Positions 23,558 to 27,694 of a stretch of 27,694 nt of DNA are shown here, piece by piece. Origin of the DNA: a virus. Below the pieces are notes generated by a model. The model saw nothing but the letters and a program-made list of their open reading frames with translations. It was not told the origin of the DNA and searched no databases. Made by a program: the position numbers and the translations under genes. Each line of letters begins with the position of its first letter. The first letter of the stretch is position 1. The DNA lies in the IMG/VR virus record IMGVR_UViG_3300032093_000676, positions 1-27,694 of that record. One strand, 5' to 3'.

Positions 23558-23736
23558 TCTTTGTACCCCCCACCTGCGGCCTTGTACTTCTTGGCCACAA
23601 GCTGTGCCTTACGGGCTGACCACTGCCCTGCGCCTGTTCCCTGTGTGGCCGCAGCTTTTACTTCGGACACGATCCGTTTACGAAGCGCAGGTTTTGTGTA
23701 GTTGTTCGCAGCATTTACGGTACTGCGGGTAGCCAT
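23554..23736 (-). CDS. DUF5872-like basic protein, N-terminal part
   Basis: A 60-residue basic protein with YTKPALRKRIVSEVKAAATQ and GTGAGQWSARKAQLVAKKYK. The GQWSARKAQ..A..YK..GGGY motif matches the N-terminal half of the DUF5872-type proteins I recall. Its TGA lies exactly where the fused family would continue, and the downstream ORF resumes in the -1 frame. Start ATG shares one base with the upstream stop (TGATG). This is either a genuine split gene or a frameshifted pair. Confidence 0.75.
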   Translation of the reverse strand: MATRSTVNAANNYTKPALRKRIVSEVKAAATQGTGAGQWSARKAQLVAKKYKAAGGGYKD

Positions 23737-23903
23737 CAGTACTTGCCCTTCATGACTGGCTTACCAGCCTTTTTCATCTTGGCTTCTTCCATCTTCTCGC
23801 CTTTTTTGTACAGGGCGGCAGGCATCTTCTTTTCAGACTTCTCTTCTTTGGCAGTTTCTTTGCCTTTGAAGCGGGACAGTAAGTTTGCGGGCATTTTGGC
23901 CAT
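23736..23903 (-). CDS. small Lys/Met-rich protein, first gene of the leftward operon
   Basis: A 55-residue gene from ATG 23903, with an excellent Shine-Dalgarno AGGAG six bases upstream, to TGA 23736 (sharing a base with the next ATG). The product reads MAKMPANLLSRFKGKETAKE and then Lys/Glu/Met-rich sequence (KKMPAALYKKGEKMEEAKMK) ending KPVMKGKY. It looks disordered and basic, like its downstream neighbours. It is the promoter-proximal gene of the structural operon. Function unknown. Confidence 0.75.
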   Translation of the reverse strand: MAKMPANLLSRFKGKETAKEEKSEKKMPAALYKKGEKMEEAKMKKAGKPVMKGKY

Positions 23904-23930
23904 GAGGTGCTCCTGGTGGTTGATGTATGT

Positions 23931-23958
23931 ATGGTACGTGGGTGCGGGCGAATGTCAA
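23931..23958 (-). promoter_or_regulatory. sigma70-type promoter for the leftward operon
   Basis: On the minus strand, a perfect -35 box TTGACA (23958-23953) lies 16 bases before a -10-like TACCAT (23936-23931). Transcription would start near 23924, about 20 bases before the first gene's ATG at 23903. The -10 matches consensus at four of six positions. Confidence 0.55.
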
Positions 23959-24061
23959 GGGGTAGGGGTATATAAATATATGTAGGTGTATGTATATGAA
24001 AATTTTAGGTCTTGTAGTGTGCGTAATGGGTAGTGTATGGCCCCCGTCCGCGTGTCCGTGT

Positions 24062-24086
24062 CCCTCCGCCCCTCCCTCTGCCGCCC
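24062..24086 (-). other. G-quadruplex motif in pyrimidine-rich tract
   Basis: The plus strand at about 24041-24086 is C-rich. On the minus strand it reads GGG-N7-GGG-N1-GGGG-N4-GGG, which fits the G3+N1-7 quadruplex pattern; another G5 run lies just downstream (24045-24041). It lies between the leftward promoter and the structured RNA region and carries no reading frame. Confidence 0.6.
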
Positions 24087-24108
24087 ATCGCACCATGTTG
24101 GCTGTTAG

Positions 24109-24649
24109 TGTAGGGTAGATGATCTCATCCCCTCGCTGGCAACGATGCCGGACATGATGCCCTTTGCAAACCCTACGGGGTCGGCACGATCTACGGATTG
24201 TGGGTTGATTGTTCGTCTAGCTGGAATCGGTCATTAAAAATTTGCGTGTAATCTCATGCCGTGGCGGGCATGACTGAGTGTGAAATAGACGAAGGCACTC
24301 TGACTGCGGCGATTGTTACCCAGTCAAGCTACGCATTAGGGGCGAACGCAAAACCCTTTGTTGTGGTGATATTCATTAAGTTGGGCAAGGCGGTCAATGT
24401 ACGCCCCGACAATATCACGCAAACACAGCAAGGCAAGTCTATGCGACCTAATACTATCGGGCTTGAATGACGGGACATAGCGCACCACGGTATGCGGTAA
24501 GAATCCGCGCCGGTGTACCCTTGGAAAAGGTACTTTGGGTAGGACTAATGGAAAGACATTAGCAGTAGCGCCGACTAACGGGCGATGAGGTACGCACAGC
24601 GGGCACCAAGAACAGCAAGCCCGAGTCCCCTGTATTCAGGGGGCATCAT
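24109..24649 (+). ncRNA. candidate large structured non-coding RNA (GOLLD-like or new)
   Basis: A gene-free region dense in helices. Exact pairs are: GTAGGGT 24110-24116 with 24170-24176; CTGGCA 24136-24141 with 24146-24151; CACGATC 24185-24191 with 24196-24202 closing a TACG tetraloop; TTCGTCTA 24212-24219 with 24286-24293; TCATGCC 24254-24260 with 24267-24273; TGACTG 24301-24306 with 24321-24326. Also GTGATATT 24366-24373 with 24411-24418, enclosing GTTGGG/CCCGAC; CTAATG 24545-24550 with 24557-24562; CGGGC 24600-24604 with 24619-24623; CCCCTG 24627-24632 with 24637-24642. ATGATGCCC 24154-24162 matches GGGCATCAT 24641-24649, joining both ends. Several helices contain G-U pairs valid only on the plus strand. 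Exact ends and promoter are not determined. Giant lake-phage RNAs such as GOLLD are the nearest known analogue; identity unproven. Confidence 0.65.
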
Positions 24650-24706
24650 AGTGTGTAGTGACAGTATGCACTAAATGTCCCTTTACTTATTAACTTGGAG
24701 AATTTC

Positions 24707-25198
24707 ATGAATCAAATCACAATCGCCCCTGCTATCGTCAATGTGTCTGGCAAGACCAAGGTCGAGCGTCAAGTGTCTGTTGTTCGCACCGCATCTCAGC
24801 AAGCATTGACCGCTTGTCTGTCACTCAAGGGTAAGGTGGGCAACGCTATTCGTGCCAATGCCGCATCCGCTGGTTTGCTCGATGTTGCGGCGGCTTGCGT
24901 CAACTCAAACTACAAGCCACTGGTCGAGATGCTCAGCATCCGCTTGGGTGAACCCATGATTGTCAGTAACCGCGCATCATTCGAGTCACTGCCTGACTTG
25001 TTCGAAGCCCGCATCATGAAGGCAAAGCTGGCGAAGAACGATGGTATGCGTATTGACAAGAAGTCTGGTGCGCTGGTTGCTGGTTCTAAGCTGGCTGTTG
25101 AGATGGAACTCAAGGCATTGGTGACTGACATTATCCGTGCCGTCAACGAGTACCACGCTAACCGCAAGGCTGAGCAACAGCAAGTTGTCGAAGCCTGA
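24707..25198 (+). CDS. early-region phage protein of unknown function
   Basis: A 163-residue protein from ATG 24707, with Shine-Dalgarno TTGGAG six bases upstream; the in-frame TTG 24695 belongs to the Shine-Dalgarno itself. It is soluble and mainly helical: VVRTASQQALTACLSLKGKV, then SNYKPLVEMLSIRLGEPMIV and a central FESLPDLFEARIMKAKLAKN. The C-terminus is a charged helix ending HANRKAEQQQVVEA. I do not recognise the family. It is the first gene to the right of the structured RNA, with codon usage like a well-expressed gene. Confidence 0.8.
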   Translation: MNQITIAPAIVNVSGKTKVERQVSVVRTASQQALTACLSLKGKVGNAIRANAASAGLLDVAAACVNSNYKPLVEMLSIRLGEPMIVSNRASFESLPDLFEARIMKAKLAKNDGMRIDKKSGALVAGSKLAVEMELKALVTDIIRAVNEYHANRKAEQQQVVEA

Positions 25199-25260
25199 TC
25201 CACTGTCCCTGAGTACGGACGCAAACTGCTCATCACTCACTAACTTAACTGGAGAATCCA

Positions 25261-25449
25261 ATGCGTGTACATCTTTTGCCCAAAGGGCAGTCAATTGCCC
25301 CTATGCCCCCCAAGCGTGTCAAGGATGCGATGTTTGACCACCGAGACATTCGCGGCCCCTTCTCTTTGCTGATCGCACCCACGCCGCCTCAAGTGCTCGT
25401 TGGTGGTGGATTCATGCGCGGCATGGCGACCAACAGATTGTGGGGATGA
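25261..25449 (+). CDS. small protein of unknown function
   Basis: A 62-residue ORF with a clear leader: CTGGAG six bases before ATG 25261, in a context (TTAACTGGAGAATCC) much like that of the preceding gene. The product (MRVHLLPKGQSIAPMPPKRV, then IRGPFSLLIAPTPPQVLVGG) is Pro/Gly-rich with no known motif. It ends right at the start of the palindrome-rich region. Confidence 0.6.
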   Translation: MRVHLLPKGQSIAPMPPKRVKDAMFDHRDIRGPFSLLIAPTPPQVLVGGGFMRGMATNRLWG

Positions 25450-25451
25450 AT

Positions 25452-25814
25452 GTTAGTGGGCACTCACGAGAATATTCCAGGGGTGTCCAGCGGAATATTC
25501 ACTGGAATATTCAGTACTACATAAAATATCCATAGGAATCAACCACTTATGTATCTATGTAATACTCAATATTCCAATATTCCAATATTCCACATAGTCA
25601 GACGCCCTTACGCGAGAGATGATGACGATTGATGCGTGAGAGCGCGTCATACACACAATCCACAATATCTCAAAACCCGCCTGACCCTTTCCAAAATCTG
25701 GAATATTGGAATATTCCCGTTAGTGCTCACTAACCCCCTAGTATCCATGCGGGTTCTAGCGTAAGTGTCCACTCACGAGAATATTCCAACCCAATTTTCC
25801 ACCGGAATATTCAC
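25452..25814. repeat. GGAATATTCC palindrome cluster: candidate replication origin or multi-operator
   Basis: Gene-free DNA with at least ten copies of GGAATATTC/GAATATTCC or close forms, at 25470, 25492, 25504, 25567, 25575, 25583, 25700, 25708, 25779 and 25804. The three at 25567-25591 are tandem with 8-bp period. 25708-25717 is the perfect palindrome GGAATATTCC. A 28-bp block containing CACTCACGAGAATATTCCA recurs at 25452-25479 and 25761-25788 (three mismatches). Next to the perfect copy is another palindrome, GTTAGTGCTCACTAAC (25719-25734). Such clustering in an otherwise coding-dense phage points to an initiator or repressor binding array. Confidence 0.8.
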
Positions 25815-25827
25815 CCCGCTTGGTGGT

Positions 25828-25952
25828 GTGCGGCGGCGTCCGCACCTATCATGCCGTCAATCGACCGCTTGTTTCTAATCGGTCTCAATCACTTCTGCTT
25901 GGGCAGAAGCATAACAAATAAAATTCGGCAAGTCAAGCGAATCAAGGGATTC
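25828..25952. other. cluster of four short hairpins in gene-free DNA
   Basis: Inverted repeats are GTGCGG/CCGCAC (25828-25845), GACCG/CGGTC (25863-25884), CTTCTGC/GCAGAAG around TTGG (25892-25909) and GAATC/GATTC (25939-25952). No U-tract follows any of them, so they are not clear intrinsic terminators. They may belong to the neighbouring origin-like region or to the leader RNA of the gene at 25985. Confidence 0.5.
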
Positions 25953-25984
25953 CCCACTAACTCACTCAACCATTGGAGCACCTC

Positions 25985-26173
25985 ATGGTAAACGACCTCA
26001 TGTATCTTGAAGCTGACAACATCGTCACACCCCCAAACTACCTGTCCGACTCGGATGATGCGTTCACTTGGCGCTTCATGGACGACTTCAACCCGATGGA
26101 TTCCCTCGGCCCTTTGGACGACCCCGATGCGTTCTTGGCTGAGTACCTCAAACTGAAAGGAGAAACGAAATGA
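25985..26173 (+). CDS. small acidic protein, first of the rightward small-gene train
   Basis: A 62-residue acidic protein from ATG 25985, with Shine-Dalgarno TTGGAG six bases upstream. It is Asp-rich (YLSDSDDAFTWRFMDDFNPM, then GPLDDPDAFLAEYLKLKGE). The very acidic character recalls DNA-mimic or inhibitor proteins of phages, but there is no recognisable family. The stop overlaps the next start as ATGA. Confidence 0.7.
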   Translation: MVNDLMYLEADNIVTPPNYLSDSDDAFTWRFMDDFNPMDSLGPLDDPDAFLAEYLKLKGETK

Positions 26174-26379
26174 GCAAACAATCGGACATTGACTACTTAG
26201 TAGCCAAAGGGCTACCCGAGGTCTACGCCCACATGGCGGTTGAAGCGCCAGGATGGAGGTTAGAGCCAAACTATTATTTGCATAGTGTAATTCATGAATC
26301 ATTCGTGTGGTATTTGACGGAAGAAGGCCTTGGCTTTTGGTATGCCATTTGGAACAACGTACAAGCGGAGGGACTATGA
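26170..26379 (+). CDS. small protein of unknown function
   Basis: A 69-residue protein coupled by ATGA overlaps at both ends. It starts MSKQSDIDYLVAKGLPEVYA and contains an aromatic-rich segment (HESFVWYLTEEGLGFWYAIW). It is soluble by composition despite the aromatic content. No family recognised. The ribosome site AAAGGAG lies inside the end of the preceding gene. Confidence 0.7.
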   Translation: MSKQSDIDYLVAKGLPEVYAHMAVEAPGWRLEPNYYLHSVIHESFVWYLTEEGLGFWYAIWNNVQAEGL

Positions 26380-26528
26380 ACAAACTATTCTTGGTGTGCT
26401 GCACCGTCCTGACAATGCTCGCTGGATATATGGGCTGGGACGGCGATGGGTACTATCTCAGGCAGGTACTCTTAATATATACAGGGTTCATGGGTGCAAT
26501 CACCCTGGGCCTACTCATGAAGGACTGA
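26376..26528 (+). CDS. small two-pass membrane protein
   Basis: A 50-residue protein from ATG 26376 (ATGA overlap with the upstream stop; GGAGGG upstream). It has two hydrophobic segments, residues about 3-19 (KLFLVCCTVLTMLAGYM) and 29-48 (VLLIYTGFMGAITLGLLM), separated by a WDGDGYYLR loop. The frame continues upstream to 26307 but that part lies inside the previous gene. A membrane-acting early protein is possible; function unknown. Confidence 0.65.
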   Translation: MNKLFLVCCTVLTMLAGYMGWDGDGYYLRQVLLIYTGFMGAITLGLLMKD

Positions 26529-26530
26529 CC

Positions 26531-26749
26531 TTGGAAGACTACCACCTACCCATATGTACACACTGTTACGCAGTGCGTGTGGAACCACAACGAAGACATA
26601 ATCCACGACCAACCTGTGCGTCCTGTGGTGAGAAGATCGCCCAGCAGCGCAAGCACACCGTGGTTCCCATGCCCAAATCAAACTACATAGCAGTGACAGA
26701 CTTGTCCCTGCTCAAGGGACTCAACTCATCGCACAAGGGGAAATCATGA
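26531..26749 (+). CDS. zinc-ribbon protein with TTG start
   Basis: A 72-residue protein with a four-cysteine zinc ribbon: CTHC (9-12) and CASC (29-32). It continues EKIAQQRKHTVVPMPKSNYI and TDLSLLKGLNSSHKGK. I recall this C-terminal signature (KHTxxPMHKSNYxxxTDLSLLxGLN) in small zinc-ribbon proteins of proteobacterial phages; function unknown. TTG 26531 is chosen because AAGGA lies exactly six bases upstream; CTG 26525 overlaps the previous stop. The upstream open frame is a shadow of the membrane-protein gene. Coupled by ATGA to the next gene. Confidence 0.75.
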   Translation: MEDYHLPICTHCYAVRVEPQRRHNPRPTCASCGEKIAQQRKHTVVPMPKSNYIAVTDLSLLKGLNSSHKGKS

Positions 26750-26913
26750 ATGACGAACGAGAAATAGAAATAATCCGCGAGTTGCATATCATCCGAGAAC
26801 GACTGCGGTTTGTGAGCAACAACATCGACAACATATCCAAACGAGACGACTGCATCGCCAATCTTGAAGCGGTGCACAACAAGATACGGTATCTGTTGGA
26901 GATTGTTCTATGA
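26746..26913 (+). CDS. small helical protein
   Basis: A 55-residue gene, ATG 26746 to TGA 26913, overlapping both neighbours as ATGA. The product is almost entirely charged helix: MNDEREIEIIRELHIIRERL, RFVSNNIDNISKRDDCIANL, then EAVHNKIRYLLEIVL. It probably forms a helical hairpin or coiled-coil dimer. No family recognised; the tight coupling at both ends is the main evidence that it is real. Confidence 0.7.
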   Translation: MNDEREIEIIRELHIIRERLRFVSNNIDNISKRDDCIANLEAVHNKIRYLLEIVL

Positions 26914-27104
26914 CGGGATACCCCCCAGGTTTACTGCAAGATGACGACCCGAGGTTATCCAAGTGGTTAGCCTCACGCCTTGACGCACGGCGCATAGTGC
27001 GTGAAGTTTGCAAGGAGATCAAGCATGAAAGGACTGTTCAAGAAGGCATACCTCGTTGGTCAAGGCGGGATGACCTGCGCGTGCTGTGCACCCAAGTCGG
27101 GTAA
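26910..27104 (+). CDS. small protein of unknown function
   Basis: A 64-residue ORF starting at an ATGA overlap. The first part (MTGYPPGLLQDDDPRLSKWL, then ASRLDARRIVREVCKEIKHE) looks like genuine protein. The last 25 or so residues (RTVQEGIPRWSRRDDLRVLC) are read out of frame with the next gene and look less protein-like. The overlap of 80 bases with the gene at 27025 is unusual for this set. Confidence 0.55.
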   Translation: MTGYPPGLLQDDDPRLSKWLASRLDARRIVREVCKEIKHERTVQEGIPRWSRRDDLRVLCTQVG

Positions 27105-27201
27105 CAAGTACGCCGCTCGTGCCAGACAGAAGATGGACAAGCAGGGCAAGCTGCGTCTGACTCGACTCATCAACCAACTCAACAAGGAGTTACCAGCATG
27201 A
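27025..27201 (+). CDS. small basic Cys-containing protein
   Basis: A 58-residue protein from ATG 27025, with a strong AAGGAG seven bases upstream. It has a CACC cluster (MTCACCAPKSGNKYAARARQ) followed by a basic helix (KLRLTRLINQLNKEL). Charge suggests nucleic-acid binding. It begins inside the previous gene in another frame and is coupled to the next by ATGA. Confidence 0.65.
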   Translation: MKGLFKKAYLVGQGGMTCACCAPKSGNKYAARARQKMDKQGKLRLTRLINQLNKELPA

Positions 27202-27443
27202 AACTCAGAGACATACGGCGCAGAGCGAAGACTCCATACACGCCCATTGGAGATGGGCTGGTGTTTCTGCGCGACTACAAAGCCGAGCGATGCCGTACCT
27301 ATGCGATGGGGTGCCCGATCTGTGACCATTGGCGGTTCTATGACGAACATGGGCGGTATCCCTACAGCTGGGAGGAGTTGAGCAGATACATGGACATGCT
27401 CGAAGACGGCAAGACACCAGACTTTAGAAAGGTAGTGATATGA
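27198..27443 (+). CDS. small protein with CPIC motif
   Basis: An 81-residue protein: MKLRDIRRRAKTPYTPIGDG, LVFLRDYKAERCRTYAMG, then CPICDHWRFYDEHGRYPYSW and a C-terminal helix. A Cys at about 32 plus CPIC near 39-42 could form a metal site, but a full four-ligand ribbon is not evident. ATGA overlaps on both sides. No family recognised. Confidence 0.7.
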   Translation: MKLRDIRRRAKTPYTPIGDGLVFLRDYKAERCRTYAMGCPICDHWRFYDEHGRYPYSWEELSRYMDMLEDGKTPDFRKVVI

Positions 27444-27622
27444 ACGAGATCATCGTAGAACCACGCACGGTGTATGGCAACACAAACATATACCCCAAGT
27501 GTGAGAAGGCGAAGTTGTTTGCCCAGTTGCTCAACCAACTGACATTGACGCAAGACAACCTGGACATCATCAAGAAGCTTGGGTATTCCATCCGAGCACA
27601 GTATGTTGAAGTTAACCTGTAA
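27440..27622 (+). CDS. small conserved phage/plasmid-type protein
   Basis: A 60-residue protein: MNEIIVEPRTVYGNTNIYPK, CEKAKLFAQLLNQLTLTQDN, then LDIIKKLGYSIRAQYVEVNL. The pattern TVYGN..IYP..E.AK.FA.L...LT......IK.LGY.I recalls small proteins of unknown function in proteobacteria and their phages. Start overlaps the previous stop as ATGA. Confidence 0.72.
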   Translation: MNEIIVEPRTVYGNTNIYPKCEKAKLFAQLLNQLTLTQDNLDIIKKLGYSIRAQYVEVNL

Positions 27623-27633
27623 GGACACCTATC

Positions 27634-27694
27634 ATGTTCCCAAGCCCCGAACATCGCGGAGTATTTCTCACAACCCTACGCACACTGGGTGTTG
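27634..27694 (+). CDS. start of next rightward gene (partial)
   Basis: ATG 27634 with AAGGA eight bases upstream opens a frame (MFPSPEHRGVFLTTLRTLGV) that stays open to the window edge. Twenty residues are too few to assign a function. Confidence 0.5.
   Translation, partial: MFPSPEHRGVFLTTLRTLGV

Noticed and set aside
24261-24470. 69-codon plus-strand ORF in the intergenic region
   Set aside because: It has no Shine-Dalgarno and its product resembles nothing I know. The exact helices 24301-24326 and 24366-24418 lie inside it, so RNA structure explains the sequence better.
24480-24680. tRNA, tmRNA, RNase P RNA or group I intron
   Set aside because: No GTTCRANYC arm with acceptor stem, no tmRNA tag or CCA end, no GAGGAAAGUCC motif and no conserved group I core could be found.
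25446-25535. 29-codon ORF starting with an ATGA overlap after the gene at 25261
   Set aside because: It runs through the palindrome repeats, whose word dictates its residues; very short, with nothing but the overlap in support.
25452-25814. Possible CRISPR array
   Set aside because: The repeated word is only 9-10 bp, palindromic and irregularly spaced; there are no 25-40 bp repeats or constant spacers.
25892-25909. Intrinsic terminator at CTTCTGC/GCAGAAG
   Set aside because: No T-run follows on either strand; the plus-strand continuation is A-rich.
25889-26404. 171-codon minus-strand ORF
   Set aside because: It lies opposite three coupled plus-strand genes with ribosome sites; its start lacks a Shine-Dalgarno and the composition is that of an antisense shadow.

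Overview
The window is most of the structural half and part of the early/replication half of a tailed-phage genome, most likely a short-tailed (podovirus-like) phage. Terminase, portal, scaffold, capsid, two head-tail adaptor-like proteins, a nozzle-like beta-propeller protein and three internal (ejection-type) virion proteins are present, but there is no tape-measure, tail-tube or sheath gene. The host should be Gram-negative, because the lysis cassette carries an inner/outer membrane spanin pair and a second lipoprotein. The style of the small genes (zinc ribbon ending near KHTVVPMPKSNY, DUF5856-like, GNAT and PAPS-reductase-like genes among virion genes) recalls phages of freshwater Betaproteobacteria. 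That host suggestion is inference.

Layout. Positions 1-23903 are one densely packed leftward (minus-strand) unit. In transcription order it holds a small basic protein, a split DUF5872-like pair, a 44-residue ribbon-helix-helix protein, terminase small and large subunits, portal, two small proteins, scaffold, major capsid protein and a probable capsid decoration protein. Two adaptor proteins, a BppU-N-like protein, a repeat protein and two tail fibres flanking a DUF5856-like gene follow. Then come small fibre-associated proteins, a membrane/lysis block (coiled-coil membrane protein, lipoprotein, holin-like, Rz with embedded Rz1, GH19 endolysin), the nozzle, a GNAT acetyltransferase and the internal virion proteins. 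A PAPS-reductase-family gene is inserted among the last. Many gene pairs overlap by 4 bases (ATGA/GTGA) and some by 8, indicating translational coupling.

Positions 23904-24706 contain no convincing gene. A consensus-like promoter faces left. To its right lies a segment dense in mutually compatible helices, including a 9-bp pairing between its two ends roughly 490 bases apart. Repeated G-U wobbles make sense only on the plus strand. I interpret 24109-24649 as a large structured non-coding RNA, possibly of the GOLLD type or a new one. This is the most interesting item in the window.

From 24707 genes run rightward: two single small genes, a 535-bp gene-free region packed with GGAATATTCC-type palindromes (candidate replication origin or multi-operator), then a train of nine tiny ORFs (the last cut by the window edge), most joined by ATGA overlaps. 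These look like early genes. Two of them (a zinc ribbon and the protein at 27440) resemble families I recall from proteobacterial phages; the rest are unknown.
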